From: Stenopsyche tienmushanensis | Lineage: Eukaryota > Arthropoda > Insecta > Trichoptera > Stenopsychidae | Reading direction: 5' to 3' | Length of the DNA: 64,000 nucleotides | Assembly: GCA_008973525.1 (NCBI GenBank) | Contig: WACJ01000425.1 | Span: 1 to 64,000 of the forward strand | Shown: positions 1 through 11,717 of the stretch, one piece after another | How the letters are laid out: each line of letters starts with the position of its first letter | Position numbering within the stretch: position 1 is the first letter of the stretch | Notes under the pieces: generated by a model | What the model was told of the DNA's origin: nothing | Seen by the model: the letters and a program-made list of their open reading frames with translations, nothing else | The model's database searches: none | Made by a program: the position numbers and the translations under genes

Positions 1-950
1 AGTTTTTATGACGTACTAATTAATATTGCCAATGAAAATGAATGTGTTTATGCTTGCTTTGGGTCTCTATGAAAGCGATCAATGATTGCTGAAAATCATG
101 GCACAGGGTCTGTGCCACGTTGGCTAAGGCACGAACTGTCTTTCGAGCTATGATACAAACGCTGTGTCATCGGACACTATGCAATAGTATAAATATGACT
201 GTGAAATTTTCATAAAAATAAATAGATGTTATATGAATTGTTAAACTAATACTATTTATCTAATTTTAAGCAATAGATTTACCTGAATTTATTATAGTTG
301 ATTTAAAAATTAAGCAAAATAAAAGTATTTTCCGGATTTAGAATATAAATAATATGCAGATAATGCTATCATGAATGACTTCTCAGAACCTGTAATAGTT
401 CCCGTGGTTTATTATCGGACTTAGCTGAAAACGCGCTCAGAATTCAAATCCACAGGAAAATGTGTAATGGCGACCACATTATAAATGCACAATGTAATCG
501 TACGGGAAAATCATATATTCGCAGACTTTCTAAATGCTATATTTCTTTCGATTGTATTTGAATATCTTATATCATATTTCAAATAATAATAAAATGCACG
601 TAGCGTGACCGTACGGTCACGATCATTTGTAACATAAGCATGCGATTAATCTTTGTGCGCTCGCTTATAGTTTTAATAATACTCCCATTTTATAAGATTG
701 AAGTATACATTGTTGAAAAAAATATATACGATTAGACTGACAGAATTTTGCAGGCAGGAAGATAAAAACGAAAAACATTTTAGGCCCGCCTTAAAAGATC
801 TATTCGATTTTCAAACATCCAAGCAGTCAATTTTCAGTTTAATATTGGTAATCCTATTAAAATTAGGGTATTTATATAGCATCCAAGTGTATCCAAGAAT
901 GTTTTTAAATAAGAACAACCATTGTTTGCGTGCGGAATTTGTTTTGCGAG
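1..950. other. AT-rich sequence without a recognised gene
   Basis: Only short frames are present, the longest being an 86-codon plus frame at 698-958 with no recognisable motif. The only structure noted is the short SINE-like patch at 436-482, listed separately. Confidence 0.6.
436..482 (+). repeat. Short dispersed repeat, possibly tRNA-derived SINE body
   Basis: A B-box-like TTCAAATC is followed by CACAGG and by a GCGACCACATT block. The same order recurs at 32705-32745 (GGTTCAAATC, TACAGG, ACGACCACAT). This would fit the promoter B box and body of a tRNA-derived SINE. No convincing A box or tail is visible, so the class is a guess. Confidence 0.25.
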
Positions 951-954
951 AAGT

Positions 955-1012
955 TTAACAGATGCACCATATTGGCGCGTATTGGTCCGGTGGTTGCTAA
1001 GGTAAACAAAAC
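955..1012 (-). repeat. Short piece of the Helentron-like repeat family
   Basis: The block GATGCACCATATTGGCGC with ATTGGTCCGGTGG matches the GTGCATCC end-block of the copies near 2.98, 28.0 and 32.4 kb, in reverse orientation. The tandem body modules are not next to it, so this is a truncated fragment. Confidence 0.45.
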
Positions 1013-1204
1013 ACAGCAACCGTCGATGTGTTCTATATTAGGCTTTGGATTACCAATTCAAGATCTTCAAAGTCCACCACAATTATAGTTTTGATATCAG
1101 GCGACAAAAACAGCAGCAGCAACACATCGAAATCGTATTCGAATCGCTTTTAAATTCTGTCATTTATGAGTATTTGTTTTGCGAAATGTTTAGCGTTAAC
1201 TTAT

Positions 1205-1305
1205 TTACACCGTCATCAGCAGTCTGAAAAGCGGACCGATTGGACATACGAACCTTATGGCCACTCCGTCCTATTTTAGGACTTTTTGTGGTATTTTCTA
1301 TGATT
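1205..1305 (-). repeat. Fragment of unclassified dispersed repeat E
   Basis: The segment around CTGAAAAGCGGACCGATTGGAC matches, in reverse, the AAGCGGTCCGCTTTTCGGA core of larger copies at 5140-5440 and 43722-43990, and the reverse copy at 60806-61090. No coding potential was seen. The class of the repeat is unknown. Confidence 0.45.
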
Positions 1306-2937
1306 GCCTTGGGCGTTTTATACCATTGTTACGGCTCTGTATCTAAGTATAGCAGAAATAGATATCCAATTCAAATTTTCAAAAGCAGCCCAATTTCCAA
1401 TCAAAAGTGCAGTGTGGCGATAAATAGACGTCGAAACACAGTCAAAAATTGATAGAATTTTCGCGAGGTTTGATTTGCGCGATTCCACGACTTCCGCGCA
1501 AGCCTTCGCAGCGAATTGGCCGTATAAATCGAGGGATTGCCGTACGTTTTCGTCGAAAATCGAATCGAAGCGGGTTGAATTCGATCGGCCCTTTTATTTT
1601 ATGGGCGTGGAAGCGTCCATGTACGCAGTTATTTGTGAGCTGAAATTTAATCCGTTCACGGACAATGATGGAGTTTACGGTTCGTTAGTCACACTAATTG
1701 TGTTTGGTTTTTCCATGTGACCCATGGAGCTCTGGTGTTACGTGTCCGGAGGCCAATGAGCACTTATTCCAAATAATTTGATTTATACGTGGAGCTTGGA
1801 TTACAGTATCGGGACTGATGCTCAGGGATAGAAATATTGAAAAAATGTATACCAATTTAAATAAAACTTAGATATTGGGATATCGAGCAATTTTCTGATA
1901 GTTTTCTTTGTTTGCTGGATTGGTATGTCATTATGATTTGTTTTCACGTACCTCTTGTCCTTGCCTGAGAGGACACAAATCATACTAATAGGATCGTCCA
2001 AGAAGGCACTCACCGGAAGGACATGACTAATCTCATTGTCAACGATGTTGAGCCGAGCAGAATTTCCTGATCGATCGTCTGAAGAAGGTCGTGATGTTAA
2101 TTCCGCAAATGCTAGGAGTGTCACGAACTGTCATACGATGTACACAGCTTGAATGGCTTACATGAACCTGACTAAATTTTAGGTCATTCCGTCGCAACGG
2201 AGACAAAAGTAAACATTTACCGAGCATTTACGCGCCTTCAAAAGATAATGACTATGCTAATTTGCCGAAAATAAATTGCTAAGCCAATTTTAAGCTTTTG
2301 CTCGCGAAAAACTGCTGTAGAATGCTAAAAACCACACTGTACAAAAAATGAGGTGGCAGTCACTCTCAAGCAAAATACGAGAGTGATTCAAATATAAGTC
2401 GGAAATTGACTGTATCCAATTTATTAGCGATATATAAAACAAAAATGGAGTATCTTATTTTTCTCCATAGTTCCCTTCCATCAAATAAGAAGCTTCTTGA
2501 TCCCGTCATTGAAGACAGAAGACAGCTGCTTCCGAAACTATCACATAGGGGCTAAGTCTGGACTGTAAAGTGGGCGTTCAAGAGTTATCTAGAAGCTGGC
2601 AATAGTAGGCCACAATCACAATCTATCAGTCATCGTAGAAAATCTATCAATAAAATACATTTCGAGTCGCAAAATATCGTAGTCATTGTATTTCCAACAG
2701 ACTGTTTCTCAATTTTCAGACCTACACGATTTTTTTGGGCCCAATCAAGCACTTGTATCTTACTCAGAGCAGCCTCAACGAACTATGCCTCAAGTCTCAT
2801 CAAAATTTCACTTGATTTCACGCCTTCGTTTGCAAAAAAACCCGAATAATTACGCGTTGCGCAACAGACGTGGTCATATTATTCGATAACACTGAAACGA
2901 AAAACTAATGATATATAAAATTATCAATATTTATTAA
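1306..2937. other. No gene recognised
   Basis: Overlapping short frames occur at 1240-1720 (+) and 1822-2227 (-). None exceeds 100 codons and none contains a family motif I can name. Confidence 0.55.
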
Positions 2938-3262
2938 GCACTAGCGAATACCCGGCATGCGTTGCAGTGCCATAACCAGATCAATGCGCCATGTTGGCGC
3001 ATCCATACAATATTCTTACTATGCTTATGTTATTTCCGCAAGAGTAAACAGTAAATTGACATAGTTTTATTACAATCGGATGAGCGGTATGGCAGCGCAT
3101 TAAATACGGACAAAAAACATTAATTTTTATATATATTAAACTATGCCTATGTTAATCGCGCAATCATTAGCAATAAGTGGACGAAGTTTTATCGCAATAT
3201 GATGAACGGTATGGCAACGCATTACATACGAACAAACAAATATTAAAGCATCAGACATTGGC
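2938..3262 (+). mobile_element. Non-autonomous Helentron/HINE-like element, copy 1
   Basis: The copy opens with ACTAGCGAATACCCGGCATG, close to the ACTAGC...CCCGG terminal signature associated with Helentron-related elements. A GTTGGCGCATCC block and two successive related modules of about 110 bp follow. Each module carries TTTTAT(C/T)(A/G)CAAT, ATGA(A/G)CGGTATGGCA and GCATTA.ATACG. There is no coding sequence. Internal short tandem repeats are known from DINE-1/HINE elements. The family assignment is inference from these motifs. Other copies lie near 27.6-28.0, 32.3-32.65 and 51.6-51.8 kb. Confidence 0.5.
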
Positions 3263-3691
3263 TGCAAACTATATATATAGCGCTGAGCAGCATTTTTTAA
3301 TAAGTTCCGATTTGCTTAATGGCAGGGCTATCACTTTGTGGTTGTTAATATCGATACAGTGATAAATAAATACATTTATTCCGCACATTTTATGGTATTT
3401 GTACGTTCGTTTATAATTTTAGTCAACGAACCTATGCTTAAAAATGTTTATGTTAAGAAAAATCCAATTTTTAAACATTTAAAAACAATGACGATAATAA
3501 AAAAAGCGCGAAACTCTCATGTGGTAGAAGTGAAACCTTTTAGTTACTAAGAAAAATTAAGTTTTATTAATTGCTTTTTTTTCTATTTGTTAACGTAAAT
3601 TGTTAAGAACTAAAAGATAAATCTGCGTTTGCAGTGAATCGATAAAAAGCAATAGGAAATTTTCAATCAAGGCAAGTTACATATTTTTACG
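3263..3691. other. No gene recognised
   Basis: AT-rich. A 70-codon frame at 3338-3550 has no recognisable motif. Confidence 0.55.
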
Positions 3692-3863
3692 CACGTCTCT
3701 AGACAAAGAAATCCAATGGTGTCAGATCTGGAGATCGTGCGAGCCACGGAATAGGACACGTCCTTAGACAAAGAAATTCAGCGGTGTCAGATGTGGAGAG
3801 CGTGTGAGCCACATAAAAGAACACGTCCCCAGGAAAAAAAATCCATTGGTGTCAGATCTGGAG
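3692..3863 (-). repeat. 65-bp tandem array derived from a transposase segment, 2.6 units
   Basis: Units begin at 3692, 3757 and 3822 (partial), each starting CACGTC and containing GGTGTCAGAT.TGGAG and GAGCCAC. The reverse strand of the related array at 5.7-5.9 kb reads as a peptide of the type WLARSSDLTPLDLF. This resembles the block holding the last catalytic aspartate of Tc1/mariner-type (DDE_3) transposases. A 65-bp period is not a multiple of three, so the array cannot encode a continuous repeat protein. Confidence 0.6.
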
Positions 3864-4945
3864 TTTTGGAATAAATTTAGTATAAAACATCATAAGCATA
3901 AAAAGTATATTCTTAACTACGAACATTCAGTATTCGGACATACATGGGCGTTTTTAGAGAATAATCCCTATGCCGATTGATGCTTTTTGGGCGTTCCTAC
4001 GAAAGTATAAAAAATAAAATTATTCGAAGAACGCAAGCACTCCTGTAAATATCTTTCATAGATTTCATAATGTCGCTTTATTGTGAATCCACTAACATTT
4101 TCTATAAACTGCGACATTTTGGCGAGCGAATGGCCCTAAGGGCGATCCTGTGTTATTGCATATTACAATATGGTGATGTCAGCCGTGTATAATTTTCGTT
4201 TATTACTATGATATGAGATTCCATAAACGGAACCCTAATTGAACATCCGACCTATTGCAAATGAGGGTTCGACTTACATACATCGTCCGGAGACCTATTT
4301 AGTCGTATATGATGACCACCTGTATATGAGAATATTTATTTTTATATAAATTATAAATATATTTAGGATTTTTAAACTACTTGTAGTAAGATTACATCAT
4401 CTTACATGCACGTAATTTCACACGATTCTACCTATAATAAAGCCTCATACAGAGCTCATACTCCGAATATAATTTGTTTACCTCGAACGAGTCACGTATT
4501 TAATTATTGCCTAATGTGATAACCATCTAATAATTATGGGATGAAAAACTTGTCTCCTTCCGTATAGCAATTCACATTTTTTGATACGCACTACAATTAA
4601 ATTTTAATTAAAATGAAGCATATGTGAGCTTCTATGAAAATATTTATTATATGTCGTGGTTGCTAAATGTCTCGGGATTCAACCCTTTGTTGTGTTATTT
4701 TATATTACCCCCTTAGTATGCAAGGATGTTTGTTCATATGCGATGTTATTAAATTTTTTTGACGATTACTAAGCATTGTCATCTATGAGCCTTCTTTCAT
4801 CAGCTAAATATTATATACAACGATCAAATATTATATTGTGGACGGAGCAAAAAATAATATTGCTGGCCGAGATGTATTAATGGGGATGGATGAGGGCTTG
4901 TCTGAATCCCCATCCACTAAAAAATATTCAAGCTCTATATATTAA
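3864..4945. other. No gene recognised
   Basis: AT-rich sequence. I see no open frame above 60 codons, terminal repeat or RNA structure. Confidence 0.6.
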
Positions 4946-4947
4946 AT

Positions 4948-5018
4948 GTATCGAAAAGTCTTTGCCGACTGTTTAACAATGAAAGTATTTATTTTTATTT
5001 ACAAAATCTTTTAAAATA
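4948..5018 (+). repeat. Short dispersed repeat G
   Basis: The segment TCGAAAAGTCTTTGCCGACT followed by TAACAATGAAAG and TTTATTTACAAAATCTTT recurs with few changes at 29452-29527. No class could be assigned. Confidence 0.45.
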
Positions 5019-5139
5019 TATTTTCCTTCATTACTACCAACTATTTCCTACAGATTTTCGATTTATTCAAGTGGCCCCTTACGCTCTGAGCGCGGTGAAC
5101 AAAATAGCCAGATCTTGTAAATTAACTTACAAAACTAGC

Positions 5140-5440
5140 TAAGATAGCAGCATAAATTAATAAGATAAATACATATATAGTTTTAATTGGTGGGGGGAAG
5201 TCTAAACCCGATTGCCATATCGTTTCGTGCGAGCTACCTATGTAAGTTAGCATCTGAGGGAGCTTGCAAGATCGTACAGATCATAGAAAAGGCGGCGAAA
5301 AGCTCTAAAAGAGAACGGAGTGGCCACAAGGTCTATGTGTCCAAGCGGTCTGCTTTTCGGAGGGCTGAAATGACGAATGAGCACCTAGCGATCGAATTCC
5401 ATACCCGTTTATAGAGCGATTACGAACACTACTTAAAAAA
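5140..5440 (+). repeat. Unclassified dispersed repeat E, long copy
   Basis: The copy runs from GCTAAGATAGCAGCATAAATT through a GTAAGTTAGC block to GGCCACAAGGTCTATGTGTC, AAGCGGTCTGCTTTTCGG and ATGACGAATGAGC. The same order is found at 43722-43990 and, reversed, at 60806-61090. A 75-codon frame spans the copy, but it is not conserved between copies. The element is probably a non-coding mobile element whose termini are not resolved here. Confidence 0.5.
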
Positions 5441-5674
5441 CGAAATGGTCCGAAGAAGACTGGTTGAATAGGTTGCTTAAATTTTACAATCGGTAGAAAA
5501 TATTGTTGTCTTTATTTTATTGCGGACTTATGCGGCTGGATCGACCCAATGTTTAAGCAATAACAGATAGAGTCAATCAGTGTTAATTCATTTAAAGATT
5601 TTTTTAGAATGAAAATAATATAGATACGAATTTAAAAATATATGTACATTTTTGTTATACAATGTGTTTTGCAC

Positions 5675-5935
5675 ATGGACCGACATTTTTTTTTTGGGGT
5701 AGGGGGACCCTGAGACCGTGTAAGTCAAGAAATTGGGCACATCCTCAGAAAAAATAAATTGAGTGGTGTCAGGTCGCAAGACCATGCGAGCAACGGAATA
5801 AGGTACGTGCACAGACAAATAAATCCAGTGGTGTCAGGTCTGAAGACCGTGCGAGCCACACAATAGGGCACGTCCTCAGGCAAAGAACTCTATTGGTGTC
5901 CGGTCCGGTAACCGTGTGAGCCACAGAATAGGGTT
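5675..5935 (-). repeat. 65-bp tandem array of a transposase-like segment, about 3.5 units
   Basis: Full units begin near 5738, 5804 and 5869, after a degraded partial unit from 5675. Each carries GGTGTC.GGTC, ACC(G/A)TG.GAGC and a near-identical spacer. On the minus strand the units read CPIVWLARSSDLTPLDLF. The pattern SPDLTPLDFFLWG is the known third-aspartate block of DDE_3/Tc1-mariner-type transposases. Flanking sequence at 6262-6420 is shared with the single-unit locus at 17.7 kb. Confidence 0.65.
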
Positions 5936-6261
5936 GCCAAAATAATTCATTTAGACGACTACGCATACGAAAGAAATCCTAATTGAAGGAATAAGACTTG
6001 TATGACATGTAGCATATCGTTAGAAAGGGTATAAATTAGAAAAAAAAAAAACTTAACTAAGCTCAAAATAATCATTAATGTTTTGTTTAGAGAATTTAGA
6101 AGTTGATATCTCTCATTGGTTTGTATATTTTTTTGTGAATTTGGAAGCTCAGAACTAATTTTCTTTAAACCACAAAATACAAAAACAGTAATTTTATGCT
6201 GTTACGACTACAGGTGAAAAAAATATGGTTAAAGGTAAAATTTTGAGTATTTTTCAAAATA

Positions 6262-6420
6262 AAAAAAAAATCTATTTAGACAACCCTGACACTTAGAACA
6301 TAAGGTCTATATGTAAACATAGCAAAAGATCTCCCTAACGCCCAAAAAATAAATTGCACATGCACAAAAAGCACATGTTTTTTAAACATACAAATAATAA
6401 TTTAAAATGTAAATTTTCCG
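6262..6420. repeat. Dispersed repeat flanking the 65-bp array
   Basis: The block with CAACCCTGACACTTAGAACA, GCAAAAGATCTCCCTAA and a CACATG-rich end matches 17789-17930, which also lies directly beside a single 65-bp unit. The two loci are therefore copies of one longer element, the second with an internal deletion and only one unit. Confidence 0.5.
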
Positions 6421-7764
6421 CAGAGCGTATTTAAGTTTTCAATTGGAACATTTGACAGGATCATCGAACTGAAATAGCTTTTATATGATTCGCCATTTTA
6501 TATTTAAAAAAATCAAGCGTTCCCATGGAAAAACGAACGATGGATGGAATATGACTCCCGTATACCTTTGTGTTAGCACACTTTGATATTGAATTTCAGA
6601 CCTCGTCTATGGCGTCATGCTAATATAAGCAGAAGTGGTTTTTAAAATTTAAAGCAAATTGTACAACAAAAATCCTATTTTTTGCCCTATTGGGATAAAT
6701 CAAAGGCTTGTTTATTAGAATGCAAACAATCTATACTATTGAAATATGGGGTTAATTGGTCATGGTTATATATTAAGTGTGTTTTACACGCGTGCATTAT
6801 ATTCGTTTGTATGCATTTTTTGCGTATAATAATACGTGAGAAATTTTTATTAAATGCACGTATATCGTGACTGAATTTTTTATTATTAATTTTGAGCCTT
6901 TTTATAATTATTTGCATTCCTAGTGTGATATCATTGGTATTTGTTCAGCATGTCTTATATAGTCGGAACCGTAGATCAATCGATGTAGAATGTCAATGGT
7001 CACTCGTGCAGATCAGAATTCAGTCAATTCAAGAGCCAACGACCTCGTGGATCAGTTTATGAGGTTGATGCTAAGACGATATAAAAAGAACTATAATACG
7101 AAGTTAGCAATCATCTTGTTAAATGGATCTCCATTCTGAGAACTTGTTTTACCGTATGCAAGCAGAGGTGGTGTACTGATTCAGCAAATTATTTGTCATG
7201 ATGCTTTCAAATACAAAACAATGAAGGATGGATATTCCACCGTTGTTTCCTAGAAAAATACTATAATTAGTCATTAGGACACTAAAAATAAGTTTTGTTT
7301 AAAGAAAGACAGGCGATTTTGACAGGAAATTAAGTCTGCAACCAGACGAAAAGAATTTAAACAATATTTCCATCACCCCAATATATTAATATTTCGATTT
7401 GGTAAAACCCATAACTGGATAAATCCGGAACTCCAATAAAAATCTGGTTTTAAAATTTTTCCGCAAGACATTCACGAATCGAAGATTCTTTATTTATGAT
7501 CGAAATTGATCAAATTGTTGACTTAAGACTGTTTCCAAGAAACAACAATGAACTGACCCAGACATTCTGATTGTACGTTTTTGCAGAATATTTTCCTCCT
7601 GGTTTGACGGAGTGAATCCTTTAATAAAACTGCAGACATTCAAGATTCATTCAACAGTCGTATATATAAAAATTCACACAAAAATAATGATGACTTTGAG
7701 ATCAACATAGAAATTGATATTAACCATTTTTTATGTAACCACATAATCACGCTCGTCTTGCGTG
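6421..7764. other. No gene recognised
   Basis: Short overlapping frames at 6682-6917 (62 and 76 codons) have no recognisable motif. No repeat shared with the rest of the window was noticed. Confidence 0.55.
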
Positions 7765-7965
7765 TGTAGCGTAGGCGATTTAATTCGCTAGATTAACAGC
7801 GACATCTTCCGTCTCTCTTCAGATGCAATATGTTATTTTAACAGCTCCATATCTTGCGCGTGTACCGTTGCCGGTTGGGTATTGACGCACAGGATTCGGG
7901 AGTTGGGAGAGTCATCGGTTAGCCTTGACTGCGGGAGGTCGTCCTTCCTGCAGCCAGATTAGATG
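7765..7965 (+). mobile_element. LTR fragment, family A (5' half)
   Basis: Starts TGTAGCGTAGGCGATTTAA. It continues through GATTAACAGCGACATCTTCC, TGTTATTTTAACAG, a GTTGCCGGTTGGGTA block and GGTCGTCCTTCCTGCAGCC. The same order occurs in all family A copies. The sense is set by the copies near 30.0 kb (AATAAA polyadenylation signal) and at 11.35 kb (primer site after the LTR end). The 3' half is missing. Confidence 0.6.
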
Positions 7966-8113
7966 AAGGCATACAGATGCAATTTAAACAGCCCACATAC
8001 ATTATTTATGTATTCCATTCCTTTCATTATTAACTAAAAAAATGAAGCTGCGTTTGTGTAATATATATTAAAATAGGTTTACCACTGGTGTAGTTGTTGT
8101 TTCACTTTTCTTG

Positions 8114-8590
8114 ATGTTGTGTTCCTCATGAACTGACTGACTCAAATAAACTTCAGCGTATTTCAACATGCGATCTTCTTCTCCAACGACATAATAGCCA
8201 ACCTTTTTTGAAGAGACTTGTCACTGGGGATGAAAGTCGGATACTCTATGAGAATATCCAACGTAAACGATCTCGGACCAAAGGTACAGAAGCTTTAACT
8301 GTAGCTAAATCTATCCTACATCCAAAAAATGTTTTGCTATGCATTTAATGGGACTGGAAGGGGATAGTTTATTATGAGCTACTTCATCAAGGTGAAACGA
8401 TCAATTCAACAAAATATCGTTTCCAACTAGACAATCTAAAAGATGCAATTGCCAGAAAGCTTCCGGAGAGACGGAGAAAGGTAATAGAATAGAATGGATC
8501 ATATATTATTCAATAAATTTTGATGTAATACAAATTATTGTTTATTTTTTTCTTAATATGAAAACGAAAGAAACTTATGGGACATCCTAA
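8114..8590 (+). mobile_element. Mariner relic (cecropia-like), copy 1
   Basis: Plus-strand codons give TGDES, which holds the first catalytic aspartate, and LCI(stop)WDWKGIVYYELL, a conserved mariner block. They then jump directly from DNLKDAIARK to LPERRRKVIE. The second and third aspartate blocks are lost in that internal deletion, and a TAA interrupts the WWDWKG block. The 3' end is an intact mariner-type terminal repeat, CGAAAGAAACTTATGGGACA to CTAA at 8590, followed by the TA target dinucleotide. The 5' end is truncated near a GAACTGACTGACTC block, so no 5' terminal repeat remains. It is the same family as the copies at 12280-12969 and 59988-60735. Confidence 0.85.
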
Positions 8591-8907
8591 TATTTGATAA
8601 TCATCTTTTTCGAATACATCCATGATTACAACAATATAAATATAAAACCATACCGTAGCTATCGAACATTGTTGAGGATCAAATATATTTTGTTGAAAAA
8701 AGATTTTCAATCGCTGATTTAAACGAACTCAAAGAAGGGGTATAATTTATGGTTGTATATTTTTTAAGTATTTTATTGCATACCACTTTTTTTTAGCAAT
8801 CTACGCTTGGGTATATGACCTTGGAATGATTCTAAAAATCAGATAGCAATTTCCTGAAATTTCGCTGAAGATTCATTGACGGTTTTAACACTATACGGTC
8901 CGCACCC

Positions 8908-8978
8908 GCGCTTTCGCGTGATAGCAGAACGACATAAAATCTGCTCCCCTGCTAGTTTTGCTATCACTCAAAAGCGCT
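8908..8978. repeat. Hairpin (imperfect inverted repeat)
   Basis: The left arm GCGCTTTCGCGTGATAGCAG pairs with the right arm, whose complement reads AGCGCTTTTGAGTGATAGCA, across a loop of about 24 bases. Arms are about 23 bp with two or three mismatches. It could be a small foldback element or a transcribed hairpin. No second copy was noticed. Confidence 0.5.
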
Positions 8979-9680
8979 ATTTAGTTTTATAATATAAACA
9001 ATCATGATAAAGAATTGAATGCATTATTGTTAAGGATTTATGCCCTGTTTGAGATGGCATTTCGCGTCGCTTCACAGCATGCCGCCAATCATCATGTCAT
9101 TGGCGATTATACTAGGAAATTATTGATTTATTTATGGATGTTTAATTTTGAAAGCTGTCAATCCTTTATTATGTCAGATCGGATCGCAAGATTTCATCGC
9201 ATGCAATGGAAATGTTTAATACATCCAAGTTACACGCGTTTATTATCTCATTAGAATATAATGGCCGAATGAATTAGTTGGTTAATTATACATCCGGAAC
9301 TATTTGTTTTACTGAGGCCAATTAGATACCCCGAAATGCCGTCGCTGGGTTAAAATATTCCAGCGTTGTGTAAACATGGAATGAATCACGAATCGTGACA
9401 GTGGTGAAGTTTGATAACACTTTTAATTAAAACTGCAGAGCATTTTGGTCCGAAATTTAATACTTTAGCTGATATTTTTTGCAAAAGGGTCGTTCGTCAT
9501 GATGAAGTCTGCCAGTTCGTATTTTGCGTACGAAGCAAAAATGCACATCATCATGTGATATATCATCATTCGCTTTGTCGCTAGGATTAGAGGAAACGTT
9601 GATAGTAAATCCGACAAAACGTCAACACTTATCTGTTTGAATGGTGTTCGACTCAAGGAAAACCCTGTACCCTGACGTCA
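8979..9680. other. No gene recognised
   Basis: Two frames (9015-9254 plus, 79 codons; 9465-9656 minus, 63 codons) show no motif. The second half may include the untranslated leader of the mariner relic that follows. Confidence 0.5.
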
Positions 9681-10012
9681 ATGGAATTTCCAATGCTTTG
9701 TTTCTTTATTTTTAAATTGGAGCAAATCATCATGTGTTTGGAAAAATCGATTAGAAAACTGAACTCGAGGGATTTATTGTTTGTTTTAACACATTACGGG
9801 AAAAATGGACACCGTGCTCGACAAATAATTGAAGAATTAGTGCGAAATAACCACCGCGTGATGCTTGACAACCTTCACGAAGTATTTTCTGAGATTTCTC
9901 AAAGTCTCCTTGTTGATATTGTGTCGGAAAAACTTGATTACGGTGAATTGTGTGGTCCATGGATGCCCAGAAGACTCACACCGGAGCACAAACGTTGTTA
10001 ATTTCTGGATGA
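9681..10012 (+). mobile_element. Mariner relic, second family (N-terminal DNA-binding region)
   Basis: An open frame of 106 codons starts at ATG 9681. Residues from about 50 on resemble the end of the mariner helix-turn-helix region: LHEVFSEISQSLLVDIVSEK, then GELCGPWMPRRLTPEHKR. The known pattern is an S-L-x-IV-x-EKLGY-KLCARWVP-LT-EHK linker before the catalytic domain. The frame ends at TAA directly after HKRC. No catalytic domain follows, so this is a 3'-truncated copy. Its sequence differs from the cecropia-like copies. Confidence 0.75.
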
Positions 10013-11292
10013 CCCTCGTATATTAGGCATCCTGTCTGAAGTATGCTAAGCTACGATACGAGTATCATCTGTTGGCGATCTCCATAAGAGAGATAACGCG
10101 AAGATGTATCAATATAATTTGAATATCGATCTCAAGTTACGTTGATTTTTTGCGATAATATACTGGTTTGGATCAACGGACACTAAAACGATAAAACTAC
10201 AAATCGTAATTAGGATAAGACATTAAAACTTTATTATCTCATCAAATTTTAATCATCATCCTTATGGGAACGTCTTTGAACTCTGCCAGAAGGTCGTTAA
10301 TGTGTTATTTCTTTCTTGATTGATAACCATTATTTTATTATAAAATCTAGTTTATAATAGGAAATGTAGCAAATTACAAATTTGACCCTTTGTAGAGTTT
10401 ATTAAGAATTCGGCATCAAAGAAAAAATATGCATCAAAGGAAATTTTACGGGTCGTATTTGAGTCTCATGACCAATGTAAGGAAGATCTTTCGATCGCTA
10501 AATCCCTTTGTTTGATCATATATGATATTTCCGGAATGAACATTATATGAGCACTCATAATGGAGTACAATTAGTGGTATATAAATCATAATAAGATCTA
10601 TAAATGAATTAAGGGACGTTTCTTTCTTGAAGGGACGGCTTAAAAAATATCGATTTTTTTAAATATTTTTTTTATGCAAAAAGTATTACTTATAGAATGT
10701 TGATATGTATTGTGTTGATTAAGCGATCTTTATTGTACATAAAAATATTTTTCAAAGTTTGACAAAATATAGTAGTGGGAGTGGGGGGGGGGGAGCCACG
10801 TACGTCGATGGACGAGCGATGACATTCTTCACCATGGAAGTCTTAAGTCCTGAACCAGTATTTTGCAGCAAAAAAATTAAACATGTTTTTATTTTGTATA
10901 ATATTGTGCATAGTATAGACTATATTTAAAAAGAAATATTAAAAAATAAAAATATAGTGAGTGATTGAAGAAAAATTTGTGTTTTTACCAACTTTTTTTG
11001 TAGTTTTTTGTTCATTATAAAAACACGGTTGAATATTTTTGGATCATTGTAGTCTATACGACGAAGACGTTTATTATTCACAAGTCTGCCAAATTTTATA
11101 AAGAATGCTCATCTATTGCGTATGAGAGCACTTCCATGAGCTTGGAAAAAGTAGTTTTGAGAAAAACGCGTTTAAAGTTTCTCAGTTTCGTGAAGCGTAG
11201 CTTCTTCTCGTCAGCCTATAACTTTGTGATTTTAATTTGTATCGACTTGAAATTTACTGAACGTATTTTTAAACATTTTGAAAAACGTGTGT
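10013..11292. other. No gene recognised; G-run at 10782-10795
   Basis: AT-rich sequence with many stops in all frames. A run of twelve or so G residues sits in GTGGGAGTGGG...GAGCC. No repeat family was recognised. Confidence 0.6.
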
Positions 11293-11348
11293 GAACGGGG
11301 AGCGTCCCGGGAGCTCTACTCCCAAATGCGTCCCCGCGCCTCATTACA
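11293..11348 (+). mobile_element. LTR 3' end, family A related
   Basis: The GC-rich patch with GGGGAGCGTCCCGGGAGCTC and CCCCGCGCCTCATTACA corresponds to the GGCGGGGAGCCGCCCGGGGA ... ACGTTACA 3' end of family A LTRs. It ends in CA at 11348, one base before the primer-site-like sequence. The upstream part of the LTR is missing or diverged. Confidence 0.6.
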
Positions 11349-11349
11349 T

Positions 11350-11367
11350 TGGTGTCAGAAGTGGGAT
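11350..11367 (+). promoter_or_regulatory. Primer binding site complementary to tRNA-Leu 3' end
   Basis: TGGTGTCAGAAGTGGGAT is complementary to a CCA-ending tRNA 3' terminus of the type ATCCCACTTCTGACA-CCA. This fits the acceptor and T-stem end of leucine tRNAs that begin GTCAG. Its position, one base after an LTR end, is the standard one for reverse-transcription priming. tRNA-Leu priming is known from Gypsy elements such as mdg3 and micropia. Confidence 0.65.
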
Positions 11368-11717
11368 TGTTAAGTTCTTTTGTTAGATCTGCCATCATTC
11401 GAATTTGAGCCAAATATGATAATATTATGATCCCTCGTGTATTTAAGGATATCTTGAGTATTAAAGTAGTATTAAAATCAATGTTTTGAGTCATGGAAGG
11501 AAGTTCGATTACATCAATCAGTGATTCACGAAGGAAACTTCGATCGGAGTGTAAAGTATGAAAAAAATACTAGCAATGATCTCGCTGTTGACCGCAAAGC
11601 TCGAATATTTTTAGAAAATCGGCACACAAAAGAAGACCATAGGAGGATATCGGAATGTCCTCGAACGAGGAATTTTCTGGCATAAAATAATATAAAAGGA
11701 TATGCCTCAAGGACTTA

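Noticed and set aside
5675..5935. CRISPR-like array
   Set aside because: The unit repeats head to tail without unique spacers, the unit is 65 bp, and the context is eukaryotic.
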